From the NCBI GenBank assembly GCA_030653365.1, contig JAURZL010000006.1, positions 62,001 to 126,000 of the forward strand: 64,000 nucleotides of DNA. Reading direction: 5' to 3'. Below the pieces are notes generated by a model, which had not been told where the DNA came from, did no database searches, and saw nothing but the letters and a program-made list of their open reading frames with translations. The translations under genes were made by a program, and so were the position numbers. Positions 8,769 to 17,552 of this stretch are shown here, in pieces. Position 1 is the first letter of the stretch; every line of letters starts with the position of its first letter. This stretch comes from Anaerolineaceae bacterium (GTDB taxonomy: Bacteria > Chloroflexota > Anaerolineae > Anaerolineales > Anaerolineaceae).

Positions 8769-9890
8769 ATGATAAAAAAATTACAAATTCTATTATTAAT
8801 AGCTTTGGTCATTGTTTTGGTCAGTGCCTGTGGAACAACATCAGAGACACCGATCACCATCACAACCCAGGCTGAAGAGGAAAAGGTGAGTGAAATGACA
8901 AAGGATGGTTTCGATTCAACTTATGGAAAGAAAGAAGGAGTTGATGTGATTTATCTGGCAGGTGGTTGTTTTTGGGGACTGGAAAAGTTGATGCAATCCC
9001 TCCCAGGTGTAGTCGACGTTGTTAGTGGCTATGCTAATGGAAACGCAGACATTGTTCCAACCTATAATAAGGTCATTTCCGGGCAAACAGGTTATCGGGA
9101 AACTGTGAGAGTTGAATACCAACCAGACGTGATCAGCCTGGATGCGATTCTATTTGCCTATTTCCAGGTGATCGACCCCACCATTGAAAATGCTCAGGGT
9201 AACGATGTTGGCACCCAGTACCAGACAGGCGTGTATTATGCAGACGAAGCTGCCCGAGCCACTGTAGAACGTATTGCCACCATTGAAAAAGAACGTCATA
9301 AGAGCTTTAAGGTAGAAATAAAACCGCTGGCACGATTTTATGATGCCGAAGAATATCATCAGGATTATCTCGATAAAAATCCGCTTGGCTACTGCCACAT
9401 CTCCCGTGATGAGATTAGCACCATCAGTGAAATCATCATAGACCCAGGTAATTATCAGCGCCCTTCTCAAGAGGAGATTAAGGGGATGCTGACTGATCTG
9501 CAACATAAAGTAACCCAAAATGCAGGCACTGAACCAGCCTTCAATAATGAATACTGGGACAACCATGCACGGGGGATTTATGTGGATGTTGTCACTGGCG
9601 AACCTTTATTTTCTTCAGGTGATAAATTTGATAGTGGTACTGGTTGGCCAAGTTTCACAAAGCCCATTGATGAAAACACTGTCAGGTCCATAGAAGATAG
9701 CTCCCTTGGTATGGTGCGAATTGAAGTACGCAGCCGGGCAGGTAACTCTCATTTAGGGCACCTTTTCTATAATGATCCTGTTTCACCTTCTGGTACGCGT
9801 TATTGCATCAACAGTGCTGCTTTACGCTTCATTCCTTACGAAGAAATGGAAGCGGAAGGTTATGGTTACCTTCTGGACTATGTGAAGTAG
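8769..9890 (+). CDS. msrAB: Lipoprotein MsrA-MsrB fusion (methionine sulfoxide reductase)
   Basis: A 373-residue exported repair enzyme. The lipobox LVSAC places the lipidated Cys at residue 21. The MsrA domain follows with its catalytic motif GCFWG (Cys67) and [11 protein letters not shown]. The MsrB domain (about 225-373) has [10 protein letters not shown] and catalytic [11 protein letters not shown] (Cys346). Together they reduce both the S and R epimers of methionine sulfoxide in extracytoplasmic proteins. The usual zinc-binding CxxC pair of MsrB is absent (TGEPLF where CGxxLF is common), so this is a metal-free form. Order MsrA then MsrB is as in PilB-like proteins, but no thioredoxin domain precedes it. 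Confidence 0.9.
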   Translation: MIKKLQILLLIALVIVLVSACGTTSETPITITTQAEEEKVSEMTKDGFDSTYGKKEGVDVIYLAGGCFWGLEKLMQSLPGVVDVVSGYANGNADIVPTYNKVISGQTGYRETVRVEYQPDVISLDAILFAYFQVIDPTIENAQGNDVGTQYQTGVYYADEAARATVERIATIEKERHKSFKVEIKPLARFYDAEEYHQDYLDKNPLGYCHISRDEISTISEIIIDPGNYQRPSQEEIKGMLTDLQHKVTQNAGTEPAFNNEYWDNHARGIYVDVVTGEPLFSSGDKFDSGTGWPSFTKPIDENTVRSIEDSSLGMVRIEVRSRAGNSHLGHLFYNDPVSPSGTRYCINSAALRFIPYEEMEAEGYGYLLDYVK

Positions 9891-10186
9891 AGTCAAAAAG
9901 CATATAAAGCTGACTTGATTATCGGTACTTGAGAAGAAAACTTTATAGGCAATAAAACCCTTTGTTGTTATTAAAAGCAACAATAAAGGACTCTCATAAA
10001 TCCGAAGTGACTTTCAGTAGCAGACCGGGTAGCCCTCAGATCGACCAGTATCAGATACAACACGCAGGTAGCCCAGATCTATATCAGGACCTCATTGATC
10101 GAACTAACCCAGAAGTAAGCCGACCATAACAGTCGATTTGTTGGTGGTTGTCAGAAGAGGACAGTAGAGACTGACACGGGAAATGC
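9891..10186. other. 296-bp intergenic region between convergent genes
   Basis: I find no coding frame with a plausible start. An imperfect hairpin at about 9959-9989 (CCTTTGTTGTT paired with AACAATAAAGG, loop of about 8) may end transcription of the MsrA-MsrB gene, but it lacks a U-run. Confidence 0.3.
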
Positions 10187-11410
10187 CTAGCGCTGCTCTA
10201 CAGCAAGATAGTCTAGTAAATATACCCCTGCCCTGGTCCTGTCGTTAGGCCCGACCACCCCGCCGCCTACATGATACATCAGGTCTTTGTAAACCGGGAC
10301 GTCGGTAGACAGCATGGTGTATTCACCAATCATTTCACCATCGACCAGAAATCGAAAGCTCATTAGATCCGGGTCAAGCACTTCGATCCGAATCGTGTAA
10401 AGATTTCCAGGACTTTCTACAAAAAAGTTCGAAGAATAAACATCCTGCTGATCTATCTTCACATTACAACCTGACATATTACTATTCAACCCGCAGATTA
10501 TAAAAAAGCTTTTTTGAGCATTATCCGTTCCGGCTAACATAAATGCGTAGGAGGAATGATTAACTGGGGTTTCGGATGTGACGCCAAGCACAAATTCGAC
10601 GGCCTTGACCTGGTTGAGCATGTACCCGAATCCTGGACCCATATTGCATCCGGGTTTGATGTTGGCCGGTGCCTGGAAAGTCATGAAACCGTCCTCCTGC
10701 ACCACCTTCATATTATCGCACCAATCTGAAGCCAAGTCCCAATCAGGGGGGAGTCCACCTTCGAAATCCTTATCGTTAAAATCCTCCCTATGAAGATAGA
10801 AGGAAGCATCCTTTAGAACAGGTGAAGACAGACCGACAGCATAAGCTGCCCATATTTTTGGAATAAACGTTATTCCGCTCATGATAAGGGCTGCCAGCAA
10901 AATCAAAACTGCAGGGATAGCCCAGGGTTTTCTACGGTGCACGCGCTGCCCGAATTCGATGAGCCGTGAGGGTGAAAAAACATGTGCAACACTGCTCGGG
11001 CTGCCAGACGCTTCGAGTACAGAATGAACCCGGTCGATGAGCTGACCGATTTGCTTAACCGTTGGTGGGTTCATTGCGTCCAGCCAATGGGTGCGCCCCA
11101 GGTAATAAGCCTTTCCAGCCTCTGGCTTAACATTTTCTATTACGAAGGGAATAATCGTCACTTTGGCATTCGCCGCCAGATACAGCTCGCGCGAAACTTC
11201 TTCGGAAATATTTGAATTTTGTGAGAAGACCAACACCATCACATTGCTTGCTGCAATCCCCGTTGCGATCGCCGTTGGCCAGTCTTCACCTGGGCCAATA
11301 TCGCGAGGGGCAATCCAACAACGTAACCCCTTAGCCTCTAACCCGGCACAAATACCGTCAGCGACAGTCTGGTCTTTATGTGAATAAGAAATAAAAACAT
11401 CATGAGCCAT
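10187..11410 (-). CDS. TIR domain protein with one membrane helix and an extracellular LamG-like domain
   Basis: A 407-residue protein. The N-terminal TIR domain (about 1-130) shows DVFISYSHKDQTVADGICAGLEAKGLRCW, then RDIGPGEDW, then LVFSQNSNISEEVSRELYLA, which contains the Glu position used by TIR NADases. A single membrane helix spans about 163-185, with basic residues (HRRKP) on the N-terminal, cytoplasmic side. Residues 190-407 form a beta-rich domain like LamG/3-keto-disaccharide hydrolase sandwich modules (LHREDFNDKDF, then YTIRIEVLDPDLMSFRFLVDGEMIGEYT), predicted outside. The topology suggests a receptor with an inward TIR effector. No known defence partners (SIR2, Thoeris, SAVED) are adjacent. 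Stand-alone gene. Confidence 0.8.
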   Translation of the reverse strand: MAHDVFISYSHKDQTVADGICAGLEAKGLRCWIAPRDIGPGEDWPTAIATGIAASNVMVLVFSQNSNISEEVSRELYLAANAKVTIIPFVIENVKPEAGKAYYLGRTHWLDAMNPPTVKQIGQLIDRVHSVLEASGSPSSVAHVFSPSRLIEFGQRVHRRKPWAIPAVLILLAALIMSGITFIPKIWAAYAVGLSSPVLKDASFYLHREDFNDKDFEGGLPPDWDLASDWCDNMKVVQEDGFMTFQAPANIKPGCNMGPGFGYMLNQVKAVEFVLGVTSETPVNHSSYAFMLAGTDNAQKSFFIICGLNSNMSGCNVKIDQQDVYSSNFFVESPGNLYTIRIEVLDPDLMSFRFLVDGEMIGEYTMLSTDVPVYKDLMYHVGGGVVGPNDRTRAGVYLLDYLAVEQR

Positions 11411-12013
11411 TATGGATTCCTTTTGCTAAATAGAAATTGCCTGGTTTAAGTAGAACTTTTATAAGACATTTCAACATAAATCTTCCAATGAAACAACAAT
11501 CAGCGAAACAAAAACATGTTGTCCAACTTATTAGCGGCCTGGAGGGTAATTTATTGGTTGGCGTCAGTGAACCCAGGTGTGGGTAATATTAGAATTAGAA
11601 TTAAAATTAGAATTTGCGTTGCATTGCATCCAGCATCTGCATCGCTGAAGGAAAACTTTATGAAAGTGAAATTACACAGATTGATAAGAAAATTACTTCA
11701 AAGACGATTGATTGTACCACCATGTCGAAAGATGTGATTAAGCATATTGCCTGGTATTGTGTATCCCTTGGATATTCGATATCACCCATTGTGGGAAGCA
11801 CTCCGCAAATAGGACTAAGTGACCTCCAGGTAATATCATACCCGTATGAGTACAGAGTTCCCATCAGGGTAAGAGTCAACATCCTGAATTCATCCCTCAA
11901 AATAGGTCTACAGCTTGTTTTGCAATCTCTGGAAAAAAAAATCAACCCTGTAAATACTATATCCATTGAGAAGTCAATCGACTTTTTGACAGAAAATTGT
12001 TTCAAAAAATTGC
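11411..12013. other. Long spacer with no confident gene; short hexamer repeat
   Basis: This stretch holds several weak plus-strand frames. One (11614-12045) would give 143 residues but has no ribosome binding site, no recognisable family and unconvincing composition. Another, starting at the ATG near 11488, reads QKHVVQLISGLEGNLLVGVSEP before a stop and may be decayed coding sequence. Positions 11588-11615 carry about four copies of a TTAGAA hexamer, one mutated. I cannot name the origin. The right end (from 12014) is the promoter of the peptide-salvage operon. Confidence 0.35.
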
Positions 12014-12041
12014 TTGCAGGATTAATCCTGATTAGTATAAT
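12014..12041 (+). promoter_or_regulatory. Sigma70-like promoter of the ldcA-dpp operon with a palindrome in its spacer
   Basis: A TTGCAG at 12014-12019 and a perfect TATAAT at 12036-12041 are 16 bp apart. A 14-bp perfect palindrome, CAGGATTAATCCTG, occupies 12017-12030, i.e. the end of the -35 box and most of the spacer, the classic position for a repressor operator. Transcription would start near 12048, about 65 bp before the ldcA ATG. Confidence 0.6.
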
Positions 12042-12064
12042 TTAATGTGAGAATATTGAGAATG

Positions 12065-12083
12065 ATGTTCATTATATGAACAT
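12065..12083. promoter_or_regulatory. 19-bp palindrome in the ldcA-dpp leader
   Basis: ATGTTCAT and ATGAACAT form perfect 8-bp arms around TAT. The site lies just downstream of the inferred transcription start, as expected for an operator. The IclR-type gene that ends this operon (21100) is the obvious candidate to bind it; that link is inference. Confidence 0.5.
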
Positions 12084-12091
12084 TTCTAGTA

Positions 12092-12108
12092 ACTTTCTCA
12101 AAGAAAGT
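12092..12108. promoter_or_regulatory. Inverted repeat next to the ldcA start codon
   Basis: ACTTTCT and AGAAAGT form perfect 7-bp arms around CAA. The right arm ends 5 bp before the ATG at 12114 and includes the only purine-rich stretch that could serve as ribosome binding site. In RNA it could hide the site in a small hairpin; in DNA it may be a third protein-binding site. Confidence 0.45.
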
Positions 12109-12113
12109 AATTC

Positions 12114-13061
12114 ATGATAAAACCCAAAAGATTAGAAAAAGGGGACACGATTGGGATTGTTTCGCCTGCAAGTCCTTCTGAAAAAAATAGCGAAGTGATA
12201 CGTGCTTCGGAATTCCTTCAGGAGTTAGGTTATAAAGTCGTCATTGGAAATAATGTAAATAAATTAAAAGGCTTTGTCGCTGCTTCGGAAGAAGAGCGCG
12301 CCGCCGATTTTAATGAAATGTTCCGTAGAGATGATATCGATGCGGTTTTTGTTACCCAGGGCGGTTATGGCTCTGCCCAAATTATTCACCTGATTGATTT
12401 TAATGCTATTTCTAAACATCCCAAGATCCTGACGGGGTTTAGTGATATCACTTCACTTCATCTGGCAATACATAAATTTTCGGATCTGATCACCTTTCAT
12501 GGGCCGGGGATGGCTCGATTCAACTCCTCAGACCTGACCGATTATACAAAAAAACAATTCTTCAAGGCAGTTTCTTCTGTTGAACCCATTGGTGAAATTC
12601 CTGTCCCGGACGATAAGACCTGGCTGCACACGATTGTGCCAGGTGTTGCCGAAGGAGAGCTGATTGGCGGTAACCTGACATTGATTTGCGCTACCCTGGG
12701 AACGCCTTATCAAATCGATACGCAGGAAAAAATCCTGATGATTGAGGATGCGGATATTGAGCCCTGGGTATTTGATCACATGATGTCACATCTTCGAAAT
12801 TCCGGACTGCTGAAAGTAGCCAAAGGGGTAGTGGTTAGTGAATGTCACAATTGTGTTCCGGCCAAACATAATCCTGGATACTATAGTGACACAAACCTGG
12901 AAGAAATACTGGAATACTATTTGAAACCTTTGAATATCCCTGTTTTGTACGGACTACCCCTTGGGCATACAAAGGATATGGCTACCCTACCGATAGGTAT
13001 CAAGGCTCGTCTGGATGCAGATAAAAAACAATTTACAATCCTGGAAAGTGGTGTTATTTAA
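12114..13061 (+). CDS. ldcA: LD-carboxypeptidase (family S66, muramoyltetrapeptide carboxypeptidase)
   Basis: A 315-residue cytosolic serine peptidase that removes the terminal D-Ala from murein tetrapeptides, or cleaves related peptides as in the microcin-immunity MccF branch. It starts KPKRLEKGDTIGIVSPASP, the S66 signature start. The nucleophile is Ser110 in TGFSDIT; the Glu (ILMIEDAD) and His (LPLGHTKDMATLPIG) follow near 210 and 285. It is the first gene of an operon with a peptide ABC importer and two M20 peptidases, so it probably trims imported peptides, perhaps cell-wall peptides. Its leader carries three palindromes. Confidence 0.85.
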   Translation: MIKPKRLEKGDTIGIVSPASPSEKNSEVIRASEFLQELGYKVVIGNNVNKLKGFVAASEEERAADFNEMFRRDDIDAVFVTQGGYGSAQIIHLIDFNAISKHPKILTGFSDITSLHLAIHKFSDLITFHGPGMARFNSSDLTDYTKKQFFKAVSSVEPIGEIPVPDDKTWLHTIVPGVAEGELIGGNLTLICATLGTPYQIDTQEKILMIEDADIEPWVFDHMMSHLRNSGLLKVAKGVVVSECHNCVPAKHNPGYYSDTNLEEILEYYLKPLNIPVLYGLPLGHTKDMATLPIGIKARLDADKKQFTILESGVI

Positions 13062-13092
13062 GTTAGTTTAAATTTCTATCAGGAGGAGAAAA

Positions 13093-14721
13093 ATGAAAAT
13101 GTCAAACAAAAAATTTATTATATATGTTGTCATTCTAGCACTCACTGTAGCAATAGCAGGTTGTGGAAATGGGCAGCAAGCTCCCGCAGAACCCGTGTCC
13201 TTTACACTGGGTTCCAGCACTGCCTTCGACACCCTGAATCCATTATCATCCTACATGCAGGTTACATATGAGTTTTTTATGCTCATTTATGATTCATTGG
13301 TCATTTACGATGAAAACTATGAACCTGTTCCAAACCTGGCAACCGAATGGTCTCACAGCGATGATAACCTGACCTGGACATTCAAGCTGCAGGAAGGCGT
13401 CAAATGGCACGATGGTGAACCTTTTACCTCGGAAGATGTAAAATTCACCTATGAGCTGATGATGAATACCGGGCTGGGTTATATGTATAGCTCCTATCTG
13501 ACCGGAATCACAGACATTCAAACCCCGGATGAGCTCACCTTGGTCATCGTCACGGAAGAACCCAAGGCAAATATTCTGATGAACACCACGCCAATCCTCC
13601 CAAAACATATTTGGGCGGAAATTGCTGAAGAAGAGCTTGAGACCTGGCCAAATGAAATGCCAGTGGGAACTGGTCCTTATAAATATGATTCCCAGGGTCC
13701 CAATTTTGTGAAGGTCGTAAAAAACCCTGACTATTTTGGAACCAAACCTGCGGTGGATGAGTACATCTTTGTCGATTATGAAAACGTAGATTCGATGGCA
13801 CAAGCACTCATACTGGGCGAAATCGATGGCGCTACCAACCTTAATACAGCGCAAATGAAACAATTAGATGAAGATCCAAATGTGGATGTGATCTCTGGTG
13901 AGGAACTTGGTTTCATGCAGGTTGGTGTAAACTGTTGGACCGATGAAGCCAGTGGTGGAAATCCACTCCTGTTGGATAAAAATATCCGCCAGGCGATAGA
14001 ACTGGGCATCAATAAACAACGAATTGTCGACATTGCATACAACGGACAGGGTACAGTCGGGACGACTATGATCAATCCCGGCAATTTCTATCATTATGCT
14101 CCGACAGCTGCAGAATTGCGAGATTTTGATGTGGAAGCTGCCAAAGCTTTACTAGAAGCATCTGGTTATCTGGATACGGATGGGGATGGTGTGAGAGAAA
14201 GCACTGATGGATCTCCGTTGGAGTTTGATATGATAACCATCGGAGATAACCTGGAAGAGGTAAAATCTGGACAGTTAATTGCCTCTGACCTGGCTGAAGC
14301 CGGTATAAAAATCAATAATGTCAACATGGATAGCGGCGCTCTCTACGATAATATCATCGCTGGCACTTATGACTTGTTCATCTGGGGCTGGGGTGCAGAT
14401 CTGGATCCCACCGTCATTATGGGCGTTCTCACCACTGACCAAATCGGTGGAAACAATGAACCCTTCTTCTCCAACGCCAGATACGATGAACTCTTCTTGG
14501 TGCAACAAACCGAGCTTGACCCACAGAAGAGACAGGAGATGGTCTTCGAAATGCAACAAATTGTGTACGACCAAGCACCATATATCATCATTATCTATTC
14601 AAATAACATTCAAGCAATTCGCTCTGATCGCTGGACCGGATATCAGCAAATCCCAGATACTGGAACCTTCTTCCACAATCTGACAATTTACAACTACATG
14701 AATATGAAACCAGTTAAATAG
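13093..14721 (+). CDS. dppA: Peptide ABC transporter substrate-binding lipoprotein (family 5, DppA/OppA type)
   Basis: A 542-residue extracytoplasmic binding protein. The signal peptide ends in lipobox AIAGC (lipidated Cys24), then NGQQAPAEP. The family-5 core is clear: FDTLNPLSSYMQVTYEFFMLIYDSLV, then LATEWSHSDDNLTWTFKLQEGVKWHDGEPFTSEDVKFTY, and later AIELGINKQRIVD and YDLFIWGWGADLDP. AGGAGG sits just before the ATG at 13093 (a second Met is two codons in). Such proteins bind di- to oligopeptides. It lies 31 bp after ldcA and 13 bp before the permease. Confidence 0.92.
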   Translation: MKMSNKKFIIYVVILALTVAIAGCGNGQQAPAEPVSFTLGSSTAFDTLNPLSSYMQVTYEFFMLIYDSLVIYDENYEPVPNLATEWSHSDDNLTWTFKLQEGVKWHDGEPFTSEDVKFTYELMMNTGLGYMYSSYLTGITDIQTPDELTLVIVTEEPKANILMNTTPILPKHIWAEIAEEELETWPNEMPVGTGPYKYDSQGPNFVKVVKNPDYFGTKPAVDEYIFVDYENVDSMAQALILGEIDGATNLNTAQMKQLDEDPNVDVISGEELGFMQVGVNCWTDEASGGNPLLLDKNIRQAIELGINKQRIVDIAYNGQGTVGTTMINPGNFYHYAPTAAELRDFDVEAAKALLEASGYLDTDGDGVRESTDGSPLEFDMITIGDNLEEVKSGQLIASDLAEAGIKINNVNMDSGALYDNIIAGTYDLFIWGWGADLDPTVIMGVLTTDQIGGNNEPFFSNARYDELFLVQQTELDPQKRQEMVFEMQQIVYDQAPYIIIIYSNNIQAIRSDRWTGYQQIPDTGTFFHNLTIYNYMNMKPVK

Positions 14722-14734
14722 AGGATAAACGATT

Positions 14735-15703
14735 ATGAGTAAGGGGATCATAGCAAAAAAATTATTGTATGCCTTGATCACCATCTTGATCGTACTTATC
14801 TTCAACTATTTATTGTTTCGTGTTTTACCGGGGGATCCTCTCGCAATGATGATGAGGAACCCCCGGGCAACCCCCGACCAGATTGAAGCTGTTAGAAGAC
14901 TGTATGGATTAGATCAGGCATGGTATGTTCAGTTCTTCACTTACTTCAAACATCTGTTGGAGGGGAATCTGGGAATATCTTTTGTTTACAAAGCCCCGGT
15001 AACCAAGGTGGTTGCCTCCAAGATCCTGCCTACAATTTTGATGGTCGGTTTGGCTGAGATAATAGCCATACTGGTTGGAATATTGATAGGGGTCGTGGCA
15101 GCCTGGAAACGCGGAACAAAGCTGGATGTGTGGACATTAGGGTTCTCTCTGGTAACCTATTCGGTACCCACCTTCTGGCTTGGAATGATCCTGGTGGTTC
15201 TGTTCTGCGTCCAATTACGCCTATTTCCAACAAGTGGCATGTTAACTCCTGGGAAGAATTTTATCTCCACCGCTGCTATGATTGGCGATCTGGCGCGTCA
15301 TTTGGTGCTGCCTGTGCTCACCATGAGTCTTGTTCTGATCGGAGAATATGCGCTCACCATGCGCAATACACTCATTGATGTTTTATCTGAGGATTACATC
15401 ATCACTGCCAGAGCTAAAGGATTCCGCGAAAGGTATATTCTCCTCAAGCATGCCTTACCCAATGCGATGCTTCCCATGATTACCATTATCGCCATCAACA
15501 TCGGCTTTGTTGTGGCAGGTGCCATTCAGGTTGAAACAATCTTCTCCTGGCCTGGCCTGGGGCGATTGATGTATGAAGCGCTAGGCGCCAGAGATTACCC
15601 TCTCTTACAGGGTGTGTTTCTGTTGGTGACCATCAGTGTGGTGTTGGCGAATGTGTTAGCGGATATCAGTTATGCCTATATTGATCCACGAGTAAAACAT
15701 TAA
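14735..15703 (+). CDS. dppB: Peptide ABC transporter permease, DppB type
   Basis: A 322-residue inner-membrane permease with six expected helices: one at 9-31 (KLLYALITILIVLIFNYLLF), a periplasmic region containing RVLPGDPLAMMMRNPRA, then five helices from about 100 on. The EAA-type loop that touches the ATPases reads TARAKGFRERYILLKHALPNAMLPMI. The length is normal for DppB. It forms the membrane channel with the DppC-type protein encoded 36 bp downstream. Confidence 0.92.
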   Translation: MSKGIIAKKLLYALITILIVLIFNYLLFRVLPGDPLAMMMRNPRATPDQIEAVRRLYGLDQAWYVQFFTYFKHLLEGNLGISFVYKAPVTKVVASKILPTILMVGLAEIIAILVGILIGVVAAWKRGTKLDVWTLGFSLVTYSVPTFWLGMILVVLFCVQLRLFPTSGMLTPGKNFISTAAMIGDLARHLVLPVLTMSLVLIGEYALTMRNTLIDVLSEDYIITARAKGFRERYILLKHALPNAMLPMITIIAINIGFVVAGAIQVETIFSWPGLGRLMYEALGARDYPLLQGVFLLVTISVVLANVLADISYAYIDPRVKH

Positions 15704-15739
15704 GGGAAGACTCTACAGGTAAAACATAATCAGAAAATT

Positions 15740-16588
15740 ATGAAACTTAAGGAATTCGGCAGAGCAATACTCAAAAATAAGTTGGCCTTGACTGGCACTG
15801 TCATCCTGTTGTTCTTTCTAGTGATGGCGACTATTGGCCCGATCATCATGCCGTTTTCTACGATGAAATTTGGCGAGGTTGAGGACATCCTCCTTTCGCC
15901 TTCCTCCGCGCATCTCTTGGGGACGGATGATATGGGCAGAGACATTCTAGCCAACCTGATCTCAGGTGCCAGAATATCGCTTTTGATTGGTGCCATCGCC
16001 ACAGCCATCTCCATGCTGATTGGTACCTTAATTGGTATCACCGCAGGGTATTTTGGTAAAGGCATTGACAATCTGCTGATGCGCTTTACTGACTTCTTCC
16101 TGGTTATTCCCTGGTTACCGCTCATGATGGTGCTGGCTGCAATTTTGGGAACCAGCCTCTGGAATATTATCTTTGTGATCGGAATCACCGGCTGGGCGGG
16201 AACCGCCCGTGTGGTTCGATCCCAAACCCTTTCGGTGAGAGAAAGGCAATTTGTGGAGCGTACCGTATCCATCGGCGCTGGTCATGTGCATATCATGTTC
16301 CGGCATATTCTCCCCAATGTTTTTCCTCTGGTGTTCGCCAACACAGTATTGGTTGCAGCTGTAGCCATCATTTCAGAGACCACCCTCAGCTTTTTAGGGT
16401 TGGGAGATCCAACCATGGCTAGTTGGGGAATGATGCTCCACTATGCTTTTGAAGGTGGGGCTACTGCGGCGGGTGCCTACTGGTATTATCTGCCACCAGG
16501 TATCTGCGTGGTTTTGGTAGTCTTATCGTTTACCTTGCTGGGATATGCCTTTGATGAAATATTGAATCCAAAACTGAGAGGAAGGTAG
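15740..16588 (+). CDS. dppC: Peptide ABC transporter permease, DppC type
   Basis: A 282-residue second permease subunit. The first helix (15-39) is followed by the family hallmark SAHLLGTDDMGRDILANLISGARISLLIG. The cytoplasmic coupling loop reads RSQTLSVRERQFVERTVSIGAGHVHIMFRHILPNV. The C-terminal helices end at DEILNPKLRGR, the normal DppC end. It is separated from the next ATPase gene by 3 bp, so translation is probably coupled. Confidence 0.92.
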   Translation: MKLKEFGRAILKNKLALTGTVILLFFLVMATIGPIIMPFSTMKFGEVEDILLSPSSAHLLGTDDMGRDILANLISGARISLLIGAIATAISMLIGTLIGITAGYFGKGIDNLLMRFTDFFLVIPWLPLMMVLAAILGTSLWNIIFVIGITGWAGTARVVRSQTLSVRERQFVERTVSIGAGHVHIMFRHILPNVFPLVFANTVLVAAVAIISETTLSFLGLGDPTMASWGMMLHYAFEGGATAAGAYWYYLPPGICVVLVVLSFTLLGYAFDEILNPKLRGR

Positions 16589-16591
16589 TTT

Positions 16592-17551
16592 TTGACACTG
16601 TTGGAAGTAAAGCATCTTCGAACATATTTTCAAACCTCCAGGGGTTTATATAGAGCAGTGGATGACACCAGCTTTGATTTGGATCACGGGGAGGCACTTG
16701 GTTTAGTAGGAGAATCAGGTTGCGGAAAAACAACCTGCGCTCTTTCTATTGTCAGGCTGCTTCCCAAAGAAGGCAAAATTCATGGGGGTGAGATATTCTT
16801 AGAGGGGACTGACCTGGTCAATCTTAGTGATGAAGAAATCCGCAGCAGGCGCTGGAAAGACATATCGATCATTTTCCAGGGATCAATGAATGCCCTCAAT
16901 CCGGTCATGAAAGTGGGAGACCAGATTGCTGAAGCCATTGTCCTCCACGAAAAAATCAGCAAGCAGGAAGCGCTTGCCCGGGCAGGAGAGCTTTTTGAAT
17001 TGGTTGAAATGCCCGTTGATCGCATCAACAATTACCCGCATGAATTTAGCGGTGGTATGAAGCAAAGGGTTATGATTGCCATCGCTTTAGCCTGTAAACC
17101 TAAACTTGTGATCGGTGATGAACCCACCACAGCTTTAGATGTGATGGTACAGGCCCAGATTTTGAATCTTCTAGAAAAACTCCGTAAAGAATTGAATATG
17201 GGTTTGATCCTGATCACCCATGATCTCTCCATTCTGGCTGAGACCTGCGACCGCATCGCCGTTATGTACGCTGGCAAGATTGTTGAATTTGGTCCAGTGG
17301 AGGAAGTCTTCGGAAATACAGCGCACCCTTATACAGAAAGACTCATCGCCTGTTTCCCCCATATCGGAAAAGAAAAAATCATTCCACCCAGCATCGAGGG
17401 TATCCCGCCCAATTTACTTGAACCCATCAGTGGCTGCCCCTTCTATCCAAGATGCCATAAGGCTATACCACTTTGCGCCATACAGGAACCAGAGATGGAA
17501 AAAGTAGGTGAAAAACACTTTGTCTCCTGTCATAGAATCAGGGAGGGATAG
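16592..17551 (+). CDS. dppD: Peptide ABC transporter ATPase, DppD type (TTG start)
   Basis: A 319-residue ATPase with Walker A GESGCGKTT (about 42-50), signature EFSGGMKQR, Walker B LVIGDEPTTALD, H-loop LITHDLS, and the C-terminal oligopeptide-transporter extension with CPFYPRC, which can hold an Fe-S cluster in related proteins. The start is a TTG at 16592, chosen because AGAGGAAGG (16577-16585) lies 6 bp upstream and no ATG in frame precedes the conserved LLEVKHLRTYF. Confidence 0.92.
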   Translation: MTLLEVKHLRTYFQTSRGLYRAVDDTSFDLDHGEALGLVGESGCGKTTCALSIVRLLPKEGKIHGGEIFLEGTDLVNLSDEEIRSRRWKDISIIFQGSMNALNPVMKVGDQIAEAIVLHEKISKQEALARAGELFELVEMPVDRINNYPHEFSGGMKQRVMIAIALACKPKLVIGDEPTTALDVMVQAQILNLLEKLRKELNMGLILITHDLSILAETCDRIAVMYAGKIVEFGPVEEVFGNTAHPYTERLIACFPHIGKEKIIPPSIEGIPPNLLEPISGCPFYPRCHKAIPLCAIQEPEMEKVGEKHFVSCHRIREG

Positions 17552-17552
17552 G

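Noticed and set aside
11614..12045. 143-codon plus-strand frame before the ldcA operon
   Set aside because: No ribosome binding site, no recognisable family, and it runs through the promoter elements at 12014-12041.
13294..13863. 189-codon minus-strand frame inside dppA
   Set aside because: Antisense shadow of a clear binding-protein gene; no ribosome binding site and no family pattern.
15730..16272. 180-codon minus-strand frame inside dppC
   Set aside because: Antisense shadow; composition is that expected from the opposite strand of a membrane protein.
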